DNA of 64,000 nt from Hyalangium versicolor (GTDB lineage Bacteria; Myxococcota; Myxococcia; Myxococcales; Myxococcaceae). The stretch lies in the NCBI RefSeq assembly GCF_020103695.1, contig NZ_JAHXBF010000005.1, positions 434,001 to 498,000 on the forward strand, in the 5' to 3' direction. Shown here piece after piece: positions 1 to 7,384 of the stretch; position 1 is the first letter of the stretch, and the number at the start of each line of letters is the position of its first letter. The position numbers and the translations under genes are program-made. Below the pieces are notes generated by a model. The model ran no database searches. It was not told the origin of the DNA and saw only the letters and a list, made by a program, of their open reading frames with translations.

Positions 1-136
1 GCTCTACTACGTGCAGAAGCGGACGACGAAGGAGATCGCCCAGATCCTGGGCTGCGCTCCTGGCACGATCATGGCGCGACTGTTCCGGGCCCGAGAGAAG
101 CTGCGCAAGAAGATGACGACGGAGGAGCCCACATGA
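1..136 (+). CDS. ECF-type RNA polymerase sigma factor, C-terminal fragment (cut by window edge)
   Basis: Only the last 44 codons are present, reading from base 2 to a TGA at 134-136. They encode a sigma region 4 helix-turn-helix: the stretch KRTTKEIAQILGCAPGTIMA followed by RLFRAREKLRKKM is typical of extracytoplasmic-function sigma factors, where this segment binds the -35 element. The stop codon overlaps the start of the next gene (ATGA), which encodes a zinc-binding anti-sigma protein, so the pair is translationally coupled and very probably a sigma/anti-sigma couple. The subfamily cannot be determined because regions 2 and most of 4 lie outside the window. Confidence 0.88.
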   Translation, partial: LYYVQKRTTKEIAQILGCAPGTIMARLFRAREKLRKKMTTEEPT

Positions 137-639
137 CTCCCACCCCCCAGTGCCCCGATCTCGAGGTGCTCTTCATCGAGTTGGAGGCGGGCGAGGGCCC
201 CGCGCTCGATCACGCCGCCGACTGCGCGCTGTGCAGCGCCATGTTGGAGGAGCACCGCCAGTTGGAGAAGGATCTCTACCGGCTGGCCGATCCGCTGCCT
301 CCTCCCACGCTGGTGGCCAATGTGATGGCGCGCGTGGCCACCGAGCCCACGCCCCTGCGGCGCGAACTGTGGTCCGGCGTCCCCATCCTGATCGCCTCGC
401 TGGCGGTGGGGCTGGGGCTGCTGATCACCAATGATCGTGCACTGTCCCGGCTGGGGGCGGCGCTCGCCTCGCTCTTCACGGATGGCAAGGCGCTGCTGCA
501 GGGGCTCGCCAGCGGAGCCAACGCACTCTGGCTCACCGCCGCCGGCCCGGTCGCCGTGCTGCTCGTCCTCCTGCTGATCGTGTCCCTCACGGGCCTCAAG
601 CGGCTCGTCGGCACCGGACCCAACCCTTCCGAAGCGTGA
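133..639 (+). CDS. zinc-binding anti-sigma factor, membrane protein
   Basis: A 168-residue protein with the zinc-binding anti-sigma (ZAS) signature H-x3-C-x2-C: His27, Cys31 and Cys34 in LDHAADCALC. Two hydrophobic segments follow, near residues 82-98 and 136-154, so the N-terminal sigma-binding domain should face the cytoplasm. It overlaps the upstream sigma gene by four bases and runs into the next gene with almost no gap. By family knowledge it should hold the ECF sigma inactive at the membrane until an envelope signal arrives; the signal is not visible here. Confidence 0.85.
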   Translation: MTPTPQCPDLEVLFIELEAGEGPALDHAADCALCSAMLEEHRQLEKDLYRLADPLPPPTLVANVMARVATEPTPLRRELWSGVPILIASLAVGLGLLITNDRALSRLGAALASLFTDGKALLQGLASGANALWLTAAGPVAVLLVLLLIVSLTGLKRLVGTGPNPSEA

Positions 640-647
640 GTGTTCCC

Positions 648-2126
648 ATGAAGATCGCCGCCCGACTCCTGCTCCCCACCCTCCTTCTTGGCACTCCCCT
701 CGCCCTGGCGGCCGAGACGCCCAAGCCCGCTGCCGCCGAGGCTCCGGCCGCGAAGACCATCGACGTGAACTTCCGCGGCTCGCTCCAGGACGCGCTCAAG
801 CACATCGCCGAGGACGGCGGCCTGAACGTGGTGGCCACCGGCGCGCTGGAGACCACCGTCGAAGTGCACCTGAAGGGAGTGACCGCCGAGCAGGCGCTTC
901 GCACCATTGCCCGGACCTATTCGCTGCGCCTGGATCAAGAGGGCTCCATCTTCACGATGCGGCCCCTGACGCCCGCGGAGAAGGAAGGGACTGCGGCGAA
1001 CGCGGCCCCGCCAGCGGCTCCCCCGGGGCTGCCGAATGGGCCACCGCCCATGGCCGTGGCCCCACCGGTGCCGCCCGCGCCGCCGGCTCCTCCTGAAAAC
1101 GCCTCGGAGGAAGCGGAGGAGGCCGAGGAGGCAACCGACACGGCGCAGGCCCAGGAGGAAATGGATCCGAGCGAGATCCGGGACCGGGTCCGCGAGGAGG
1201 TGCGCAAGGCCCAGCATCGGCGCAAGCAGGATCGGGACGTGGTTGCGCGCGGCCATTCCCTGGAGGTGAAGGAGGGCGACTCGGTGGACAACGCCGTGGT
1301 GTACGGCGGCAACCTGGTGGTGAAGGGGCACGTGGAGGAAGACGCGGTGGCCTTTGGCGGCAACCTGGAAGTCTTCGGCACGGTGGAGGGAGACGCGAAC
1401 GCCTTCGGAGGCAACGTCGTCCTCCACCCGAACGCGGTGGTGGAGGGGGATGTGTCGGCCATCGGCGGCACGGTGATCCGCGAGGAAGGCGCCAAGGTGG
1501 AAGGCAGCACCCAGTCCTTCGGCGGCAGCCACGTGGGCACCATGGTGGCGGGCGAGGTGAAGAAGAACCTCAAGAAGGAGTTCCGGCACGAGGATGCCTC
1601 CGGGGATGACGACGAGGACGATCATCCGGGCAACGGGTTGCCCTGGTTCATCATCAAGTTCGCGGCGCTCTTTGGGCTGGGGTTCCTGGGGCAGTTGTTC
1701 TTCCCCTCGCGGATGAAGGAGCTGTCCGCGGAGATCAAGGCGCAGCCCATCAAGAGCGGGATGGTGGGAGTGCTGGGCTCGCTGGCGCTGATCCCGATCT
1801 CGCTGGTGCTGACGATCACCATCATCGGTGCGCCGGTGGCCGCGGCGCTGTGGCTGATAGCGATGCTGGTGACGGTCCTGGGCTTCACGGCGGTGGCGAG
1901 CGAGATCGGCCTGAAAGTGCCAATCCTCCGGGGACGGAAGACGCAGGCGGTGGTGCTGGCGCTGGGGCTGTTGATCCTGCTGGGGATGACGTCCATCCCG
2001 GTGATCGGCTGGTTCGTGCTGCTGGGAGCCTGCTTCATGGGCTTCGGGGCCGCCATCCTCACCCGGTTCGGCCACCGGCTGCGGGGCATCCCCGAGCCGC
2101 TGTCGAGGACGACGGCGGGCGTCTGA
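648..2126 (+). CDS. membrane protein with STN-like domain and bactofilin-like beta-helical repeats
   Basis: A 492-residue protein. The ATG at 648 starts a clean signal peptide (MKIAARLLLPTLLLG...ALA); a GTG at 636 would add only four residues. After the signal, about residues 36-105 resemble the STN/secretin short N-terminal domain (VNFRGSLQDALKHIAED). A Pro/Ala-rich and then acidic linker follows, then short repeats ending in YGG, FGG or IGG (about 205-300) like the right-handed beta-helix of bactofilins. Three or four transmembrane segments complete the C-terminal half. Third gene of the sigma/anti-sigma operon, so a target or sensor of that system. Function unknown; the domain combination is unusual. 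Confidence 0.75.
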   Translation: MKIAARLLLPTLLLGTPLALAAETPKPAAAEAPAAKTIDVNFRGSLQDALKHIAEDGGLNVVATGALETTVEVHLKGVTAEQALRTIARTYSLRLDQEGSIFTMRPLTPAEKEGTAANAAPPAAPPGLPNGPPPMAVAPPVPPAPPAPPENASEEAEEAEEATDTAQAQEEMDPSEIRDRVREEVRKAQHRRKQDRDVVARGHSLEVKEGDSVDNAVVYGGNLVVKGHVEEDAVAFGGNLEVFGTVEGDANAFGGNVVLHPNAVVEGDVSAIGGTVIREEGAKVEGSTQSFGGSHVGTMVAGEVKKNLKKEFRHEDASGDDDEDDHPGNGLPWFIIKFAALFGLGFLGQLFFPSRMKELSAEIKAQPIKSGMVGVLGSLALIPISLVLTITIIGAPVAAALWLIAMLVTVLGFTAVASEIGLKVPILRGRKTQAVVLALGLLILLGMTSIPVIGWFVLLGACFMGFGAAILTRFGHRLRGIPEPLSRTTAGV

Positions 2127-2153
2127 GAGCCTCGCGCTGAGTCGCATCTCAAG

Positions 2154-2180
2154 GGGGTCGATCCACTCCGGATCGGCCCC
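2154..2180 (+). terminator. hairpin after the sigma-factor operon, probable terminator
   Basis: GGGGTCGATCC (2154-2164), loop ACTCC, GGATCGGCCCC (2170-2180): an 11-bp stem with one G-T pair, 28 bases after the stop codon. There is no long T run after it, so termination is inferred from position and stem strength. Confidence 0.5.
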
Positions 2181-2351
2181 TTCGCGTTTCAGCTGGCCTG
2201 TTGCATCCCTTCTTGCGCCGCGCGACGCATCGCGTCAGGCCTCCCCAAGCTGCCGTAGGGGCTGCCATCACCCCCACTGGTGTTCGCTGGGCACTCTCCC
2301 TCCCGGCGCCCTTTGACTGCCTCCGGCCCGTGGGCGAAGGTGCGCCCACCC

Positions 2352-3698
2352 ATGCGACGCATCCCTGATGCCTCCCCCCGTGGCCGGGCCATCACCGTGG
2401 ACCTCGAGGGCGAACCCGTCCCCGCCGTCGAGGGCGAACCTGTGGCGTGCTCCCTCATCGCCGCCGGAGAGACCGTCCTCGCCCGCTCCATCAAGTATCA
2501 CCGCCCCCGCGGCGCCTACTGCTTCGCCGCCGCCTGCTCCCACTGCCTCATGCGCGTGGACGGCCTCCCCAACGTCTATACCTGCCGCACCCCCGCTCGT
2601 CCCGGCATGCGCCTCGAGCGACAGAACGCCTTCCCCTCCGCCAAGGTCGACCTCTTCGGCACCATCGACTGGTTCTTCCCTCGCGGGCTCGACCACCACG
2701 AGATGTTCGCTGGCGTCCCCGTCGCCGAACAGGTCATGGCCAAGGTCGCTCGTCAGCTCGCCGGACTCGGCCTCCTGCCCGACCAGGAAGCCCCTCCTCG
2801 GCTCCCGGCCCGCTCCCTCCGCACCCGTGTCGCCGTGGTCGGCGGCGGTGCCGCGGGCCTCGCTGCCGCCAAGGTCCTCGCCGCTCGCGGCATCCCTTTC
2901 CTCCTCCTCGAGCGCGAGGAGCGCATCGGTGGCCGTCTCACCCGAGGCGCCCCGCTGAGCGACGATCCCGCCCTCCCGGAGGTGGCATCCTTCCCCCAGG
3001 GCAGCGTCCTCACCCGCGCTCACGCCATCGGCCTCTATGATGACGAGGGAGGGCGCTTCCTCGCGGTCGTCGCCCGGGAGCCCGAAGGCCTGCGCCTCCT
3101 TCAAATCCACGCGGACCGATTCCTCCTCGCTCCCGGCGGCCACCCGGGGATCCTCCCCTTCGAGAACAACGATCTTCCCGGCGTCTACGCAGGCCGTGCC
3201 GCCAGCCTGCTCCTGCGCGAGCACGGCGTGGCCCCCGAGTCCGCAGCCCTCGTCGGCTGGGGACCCGAACTCCACGCCTTGGCCCGGCTGCTCGAACAGA
3301 ACGGCACCCAGGTGGCCGCAGTGGTGGATCTCCGAGGCCCCCTCCCCGCCTCACCCCATCCCAAGGCCTGCATCGGCAGCGAGCCCAAGGCACATGGCCT
3401 CAAGGCTGTAGGCGCCTTCAGCTTCGTGCCCCAGGGCGGCCGACGGAAGAAGGTGGACTGCGACGCCGTGCTCATCTCCATCCCCACCAGCCCCAGCTTC
3501 GAGTTGGCTCGGCAGGCCGGCGTCACCGTGGACTTCGACGCCGAACGCGGCCTCTTCGTCGCCGTGGCTCAGCAGGACGGACGCACCGCCTCGGAGGACG
3601 TCTTCGTCGCGGGAGACATCACCGGCGGCGGCACCGCCAGCGAGGCCGCGGCCTCCGGCACTCGCGCCGCCGAGGCGCTCATTGGAGGCCTGTCATGA
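2352..3698 (+). CDS. [2Fe-2S]/FAD oxidoreductase, alpha-type subunit of an amine or imino-acid dehydrogenase
   Basis: A 448-residue protein if started at the ATG at 2352; a GTG at 2280 would add 24 residues with no family character. The N-terminal 100 residues carry a Fer2_4-type [2Fe-2S] motif C-x4-C-x2-C (CFAAACSHC) with a fourth Cys in NVYTC, as in the alpha subunits of sarcosine oxidase, opine oxidase and HcnA. A FAD/NAD(P) Rossmann fold follows (VAVVGGGAAGLAAAKVLAA, near residue 160), with a late FAD motif VFVAGDITGGG. The stop overlaps the next start by four bases (ATGA), so the two proteins should form a heteromeric dehydrogenase. It lacks the aminomethyltransferase-like C-terminus of true sarcosine oxidase alpha. 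Substrate unknown; hydroxyproline, sarcosine, opines or glycine are possible. Confidence 0.8.
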   Translation: MRRIPDASPRGRAITVDLEGEPVPAVEGEPVACSLIAAGETVLARSIKYHRPRGAYCFAAACSHCLMRVDGLPNVYTCRTPARPGMRLERQNAFPSAKVDLFGTIDWFFPRGLDHHEMFAGVPVAEQVMAKVARQLAGLGLLPDQEAPPRLPARSLRTRVAVVGGGAAGLAAAKVLAARGIPFLLLEREERIGGRLTRGAPLSDDPALPEVASFPQGSVLTRAHAIGLYDDEGGRFLAVVAREPEGLRLLQIHADRFLLAPGGHPGILPFENNDLPGVYAGRAASLLLREHGVAPESAALVGWGPELHALARLLEQNGTQVAAVVDLRGPLPASPHPKACIGSEPKAHGLKAVGAFSFVPQGGRRKKVDCDAVLISIPTSPSFELARQAGVTVDFDAERGLFVAVAQQDGRTASEDVFVAGDITGGGTASEAAASGTRAAEALIGGLS

Positions 3699-5182
3699 GC
3701 AAGGCGCTGATCTGCTCCTGTGAGGACGTCACCGTCGACGACGTGCGCCACGCGCTCTCGCGCGGCTACTGCGACGTCGAGTCCGTCAAGCGCTACACCG
3801 GCTTCGGCACCGGCATCTGCCAGGGCAAGAGCTGCCTCGCCGCCGTGGCCGCGCTCATCTCCAAGGAGGGCCCCCTCAAACCCCAGGGCATCCAGCCCTT
3901 CACGCCTCGGCCTCCTGTCTACCCCACCGAGCTGTCCCTCTTCGCCAGCGCTCCCGTGGACCTGTCCCAGCCTCCCGTGGGCGGCGTGCCCGAGGAGCTC
4001 GCTGTCTTCCCTCCCGCCCTGCGTCCCTCCGCGCCGCTGCCCTCGAAGGCGAAGGTTGTCATCATCGGCGGCGGAGTCATGGGCCTGGCCCTGGCCTACA
4101 ACCTCAGCCTGCGCGGAGAGACGGACATCGTCGTGCTCGAGCGCGGATACCTGTGCGCGGGAGCCTCCGGCCGCAACGGCGGCGGCGTGCGCATGCAGTG
4201 GGGCACCTCCGCCAACATCGAGCTGGCCAAGCGCTCCATCGATCTGATGAAGCAGTTCGCCCGCGATCTCGGCATCAACGTCTGGTTGCGCCAGGGCGGC
4301 TACCTCTTCCTCGCCAAGACCGAGGCCGTGGCGAAGCGCCTGGAGCGCCACGCCACGCTCCACAACAAGCACGGCGTCCCCACCCGCATCATCACCGCCG
4401 ATGCCGCCCGCGAGATCGTCCCCGGACTGACGATGAAGGGCGTCGTCACCGCTTCCTTCAATCCCGAAGATGGCGTCATCTTCCCGTGGCCCTTCCTCTG
4501 GGGCTACGCCCAGCACTGCCTCAAGAAGGGCATCAAGGTCGAGACCTTTACCCACGTCACCGGCTTCGACATCTCCAACGGCCAGGTGCGCAAGGTGAAG
4601 ACGGACCGGGGGGACATCTCCTGTGACACCGTGGTGCTCGCCGCCGGCGCGTGGAGCCCCGAAGTCGCCAGGCTCGCCGGCATCCAGCTCCCCAACGAAC
4701 CCCACCGCCACGAGATCCTCAGCACCGAGCCCCTCAAGCCCTTCCTGGGGCCGCTGGTGTCCGTGCTCGACTCGGGCCTGTACTTCAGCCAGTCCATGCG
4801 CGGAGAGATCGTCGGCGGCATGGGCGACCCCAAGGAGCCTGCGGGACTCAACATGGGCTCCACCCTGCGCTTCGTGGCCCGCTTCTCCCAGGCCCTCATG
4901 GAGCAGTTGCCCAAGGTGGGCCACGTCAAGGTGCTCCGCCAGTGGGCCGGCTGCTACGACGTCACCCCCGACAACAACCCCGTGCTGGGCCGCACCCCGG
5001 GCCTCGACAATCTCCTCCAGATGTCCGGCTTCGTCGGCCACGGCTTCATGATGGCCCCCGCCGTCGCCGAGCGGATGGCCGCGTGGATGGCCTCCCACGA
5101 GTCCGATGAGCTCTTCGAGCGCTTCAACCTCCGCCGCTTCTCCTCCGGCAAGCTCGAGAGCGAGGACATGATCATCGGCTAG
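3695..5182 (+). CDS. FAD-dependent DAO-family dehydrogenase with N-terminal BFD-type [2Fe-2S] domain
   Basis: A 495-residue protein with two parts. Residues 1-55 form a BFD-like [2Fe-2S] domain with C-x-C (ICSCED) and C-x4-C (GICQGKSC). From about residue 123 comes a D-amino-acid oxidase/sarcosine oxidase beta fold: VVIIGGGVMGLALAYNLSLR, the flavin-site pattern CAGASGRNGGGVRMQWG, and a C-terminal GFVGHGFMMAPAVAERMA. It is translationally coupled to the upstream [2Fe-2S]/FAD protein. In HcnB and related proteins the BFD domain sits at the C-terminus of the alpha-like subunit; here it is on the beta-like chain. Probable role: catalytic subunit oxidising a secondary amine or amino acid and feeding electrons to the chain or to a partner. 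Confidence 0.82.
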   Translation: MSKALICSCEDVTVDDVRHALSRGYCDVESVKRYTGFGTGICQGKSCLAAVAALISKEGPLKPQGIQPFTPRPPVYPTELSLFASAPVDLSQPPVGGVPEELAVFPPALRPSAPLPSKAKVVIIGGGVMGLALAYNLSLRGETDIVVLERGYLCAGASGRNGGGVRMQWGTSANIELAKRSIDLMKQFARDLGINVWLRQGGYLFLAKTEAVAKRLERHATLHNKHGVPTRIITADAAREIVPGLTMKGVVTASFNPEDGVIFPWPFLWGYAQHCLKKGIKVETFTHVTGFDISNGQVRKVKTDRGDISCDTVVLAAGAWSPEVARLAGIQLPNEPHRHEILSTEPLKPFLGPLVSVLDSGLYFSQSMRGEIVGGMGDPKEPAGLNMGSTLRFVARFSQALMEQLPKVGHVKVLRQWAGCYDVTPDNNPVLGRTPGLDNLLQMSGFVGHGFMMAPAVAERMAAWMASHESDELFERFNLRRFSSGKLESEDMIIG

Positions 5183-5208
5183 GACCTAGGGGTTTTCCCT
5201 GAAGCAAC

Positions 5209-5239
5209 TCAGGACAGATTTCTTCTTGGCCTGTCCTGA
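5209..5239 (+). terminator. hairpin downstream of the dehydrogenase operon
   Basis: TCAGGACAG (5209-5217) and CTGTCCTGA (5231-5239) pair perfectly over 9 bp around a 13-base pyrimidine-rich loop, 27 bases after the stop codon. There is no T run, so it may end the transcript with Rho or protect its 3' end. Confidence 0.45.
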
Positions 5240-5251
5240 AAACGGCCAACA

Positions 5252-5280
5252 TGACGCACTGCACTAAATCCGCGAACCTC
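5252..5280 (+). repeat. two-part sequence element, copy 1 (second copy at 35247-35286)
   Basis: TGACGCACTGCACTAA (5252-5267) followed by CGCGAACCTC (5271-5280). The window holds a second copy at 35247-35286 with the same two blocks, matching 14 of 16 and 9 of 10 bases, but with a longer spacer. It is not in a gene. Nature unknown; see findings. Confidence 0.45.
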
Positions 5281-5406
5281 TTGGGAAAATGCTCTCGGAT
5301 TGTTCACTTTCTTTACAGTCAGTGAGAGCGCACCGGTGCTACATCGCTCCATGATGCGCCGCGTCCAAAATCCCATTTCCTAGGGAATTCGGGTAATTAC
5401 GTGTCC

Positions 5407-5420
5407 GGCACGGCACGTGC
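5407..5420 (+). promoter_or_regulatory. candidate sigma-54 (-24/-12) promoter
   Basis: The sequence CCGGCACGGCACGTGCTAA has the invariant GG (5407-5408), exactly ten bases, then GC (5419-5420), with the GGCAC and TGCT flanks expected for RpoN. Transcription would start near 5432, reading toward the strong terminator at 5574-5611 without crossing a convincing gene. Activator sites were not identified. Confidence 0.5.
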
Positions 5421-5431
5421 TAATCAACAGG

Positions 5432-5611
5432 TGCAGATACGTTCAATCCGGGTGCAACGACCGACCGCTGGCCGCTCACCTGGGAAGAAGCCGTATCGCG
5501 GAATCCCCCCGCTCCCTCGTGGAGCGGTCCGCGTTGTGGACTGGGTGAATCCCCCCACTCTGTCCTGCGTTGTGGCGGCAGCCTTCCCCCGGGCTGCCGC
5601 CGTTTTTTTTT
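5432..5611 (+). ncRNA. candidate small RNA, about 180 nt, with C-rich loops
   Basis: Bounded by a sigma-54-like promoter and a canonical intrinsic terminator, with no supported coding sequence between. A central stem nests CGCGGA/TCCGCG around CCGCTCC-CTCGT-GGAGCGG. The 10-mer GAATCCCCCC occurs twice (5501-5510 and 5547-5556), each time in a region likely to be unpaired. Such C-rich segments are typical of RNAs that pair with Shine-Dalgarno sequences. Cystobacterineae are known to use a developmental small RNA (Pxr), but identity with it cannot be judged here: the neighbours differ as far as can be seen and no alignment was possible. The 5' end is inferred from the promoter. Confidence 0.5.
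5574..5611 (+). terminator. strong intrinsic terminator reading rightward
   Basis: GGCGGCAGCC (5574-5583), an 8-base loop, then GGCTGCCGCC (5592-5601), a perfect 10-bp GC-rich stem followed by a run of nine T. The T run makes it specific for the plus strand, yet the nearest plus-strand gene ends about 390 bases upstream and the next gene is on the minus strand. It therefore implies a transcript starting inside the gap. The last T is the first base of the AraC gene's stop triplet on the other strand. Confidence 0.85.
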
Positions 5612-6417
5612 CAGGGACTGGAGGCGATGAGCGCGCCATCCATCACCGGAGCCTGGTGGAGACGGGCTCGCAGGAGTGCGCCCGGTGTGACCCCCGTCAG
5701 GCCCCTGAACTCGGTGATCAGGTGGGCTTGATCGTAGTAGCCGACCGCCGCCGCGATGGCTCCCCAGTCTGGAGTGGCGACGCGTGCCGAAGCACGCAAC
5801 GCACGCTGGAACCGGACGACCCGCACGAACTCCTTGGGCCCCACCCCCACCACCTCGTCGAAGGCCCTGCGGAGCTGCCGCTCGCTGACGCCCAGGCCAC
5901 GAGCCAGGACACTGACACGGGGAAGCTCCACGGCGTCCGTGATCGCCCGAATGGCCCGCCGCACGACGTACGCCGAGGCAGGCTCGAACACGTCGCCCCG
6001 ACAGAGGCGCTCGGAGAGCGCGTCCTCGAGCAGCCGCAGCCGCTCGGTGTTGTCCGAAGTCTCCGCGACCCGCTCACAAAGCTGCGCGCCGTCAGCCCCC
6101 CAGAGCGTCTCGATGGGCAGGATGCGGTTGGTGAGTTCGGACATCGGCACGCCGAAGAACGGGTATGCCCTGCCGGGCTTGAAGCGCACGGCGATCGCTT
6201 GCGGCACCTCCTCGGCCAGCTTGCGAAACACCCGCAGACGCGTCCCCATTGTGTGGACCTCGCTGCCCGTGTCCCGGATGCGAACGATCAGATCGACCTG
6301 GCCGTCCGGGAGCTTCACGTAGGGGTCCGCACCCGCTCCCCGCGTGACGATCCGCAGGCCTTGCACGAAGCGCGAGAGCGTGTGTCTCGGCGCGAGCTGG
6401 ATGGACGAAGTGCTCAC
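5611..6417 (-). CDS. AraC-family transcriptional regulator
   Basis: A 268-residue protein (GTG start). The C-terminal 100 residues hold the double helix-turn-helix of the AraC/XylS family: LARGLGVSERQLRRAFDEVV, then IAAAVGYYDQAHLITEFRGL and a closing GVTP. The N-terminal part (about 1-165) looks like the DUF6597-type domain common in such regulators rather than a cupin arm. It is divergent from the metallo-hydrolase gene at 6545 with 127 bases between them, so it probably controls that gene and itself. No clear inverted repeat was found in the shared region. Confidence 0.85.
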   Translation of the reverse strand: MSTSSIQLAPRHTLSRFVQGLRIVTRGAGADPYVKLPDGQVDLIVRIRDTGSEVHTMGTRLRVFRKLAEEVPQAIAVRFKPGRAYPFFGVPMSELTNRILPIETLWGADGAQLCERVAETSDNTERLRLLEDALSERLCRGDVFEPASAYVVRRAIRAITDAVELPRVSVLARGLGVSERQLRRAFDEVVGVGPKEFVRVVRFQRALRASARVATPDWGAIAAAVGYYDQAHLITEFRGLTGVTPGALLRARLHQAPVMDGALIASSP

Positions 6418-6544
6418 TCACTCGAGCATGGTGCACCGCCGCACGGCGTTCAACCCACGGAGCCCTCGGCCCGTGTGCGATGGCCGATTTCTCCAATCGA
6501 TTTCCCCGCGGCGCTCCTAGGTATCCGCCCCAAGGAGACAGCCC

Positions 6545-7384
6545 ATGCGAGTCCACCACATCAACTGCGGAACCCTGTGCCCCCCGAGCGCGCGCTTCGT
6601 GCTGGGAGAAGGAAGCCTCTTCGAGCGCGCGCGCATCGTCTGCCATTGCCTCGTGATCGAGTCCTCCCAGGGGCTCGTCCTGGTCGACACCGGCCTGGGG
6701 CTGCACGACATCCAGGACCCGAGCCGCCTGGGGCGCAGGTTCATCACGCGCAACGCACCGCGCCTCGATCCCAGCGAGACGGCCGCGGCTCGCATCGAAC
6801 AGCTCGGCTTCCGGCGCGAGGACGTTCGCCACATCATCCCCACGCACCTGGACGTCGATCACGCGGGCGGGCTTTCGGACTTCCCCACCGCCGCGGTGCA
6901 CGTCTTTGGCGACGAGCATGATGCGGCCCTCGCGCCAAACGGACACCCCAAGAGGTCCGGCTACCGGCCCGCACAGTGGGCACATGGTCCGCGGTGGACC
7001 CGCTACGCGGTCGACGGCGAGCGCTGGTTCGGCTTCGAGTCCGTGCGGGTGATCCCAGGCCTGTCCGAGGAGATCCTGCTCGTGCCGTTGGTGGGCCACT
7101 CGGAAGGCCACTGCGGTGTCGCGGTCAAGAGTGACCAGGGCTGGCTGCTGCACGCGGGCGACGCCTACTTCCACCACCGCGAGATCGACCCGGTGGCTCC
7201 CCGCAGTCCGCTCGGTCTGGCGCTCTTCCAGCGCCTCCTGTCCACGAACAACACTTCGCGCCTCGCCAATCAGGCCCGCCTCCGCGACCTGGTGCGCGAT
7301 CACGGACAGGAGGTGCGCGTGTTCTCCGCGCACTGCGCCACCGAGTTCGCGCGCGACATCGCGAGCCCGCAGCCTCTCCGGTGA
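6545..7384 (+). CDS. metallo-beta-lactamase-fold hydrolase
   Basis: A 279-residue protein with the metal-binding motif HxxxDH in PTHLDVDHAGG (about residue 100), a further His in VGHSEGH, an Asp in HAGDAYFH and a final His in FSAHCATEF. This arrangement is that of the two-metal MBL-fold hydrolases, including AHL lactonases, though the substrate cannot be named. The ATG at 6545 follows a good ribosome binding site (AAGGAGA). It lies divergent from the AraC regulator, suggesting inducible expression, and converges with the SDR gene, whose end it touches. Confidence 0.82.
   Translation: MRVHHINCGTLCPPSARFVLGEGSLFERARIVCHCLVIESSQGLVLVDTGLGLHDIQDPSRLGRRFITRNAPRLDPSETAAARIEQLGFRREDVRHIIPTHLDVDHAGGLSDFPTAAVHVFGDEHDAALAPNGHPKRSGYRPAQWAHGPRWTRYAVDGERWFGFESVRVIPGLSEEILLVPLVGHSEGHCGVAVKSDQGWLLHAGDAYFHHREIDPVAPRSPLGLALFQRLLSTNNTSRLANQARLRDLVRDHGQEVRVFSAHCATEFARDIASPQPLR

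Noticed and set aside
276..2147. Minus-strand reading frame of 623 codons
   Set aside because: Antisense to the anti-sigma and STN/bactofilin-like genes; His/Arg-rich with no recognisable fold.
2352..5182. Naming the pair hcnBC (hydrogen cyanide synthase)
   Set aside because: Iron-sulfur domains are arranged differently and sarcosine, opine and hydroxyproline dehydrogenases fit as well; no substrate evidence.
5432..5611. Identifying the candidate small RNA as Pxr
   Set aside because: I cannot align it to Pxr from memory, and the gene neighbours do not match what I recall of that locus.
5401..6921. Long plus-strand reading frame of 506 codons
   Set aside because: It runs antisense through the AraC gene and into the MBL gene, has no family features, and the AraC helix-turn-helix on the other strand is clear. 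High GC produces such frames.
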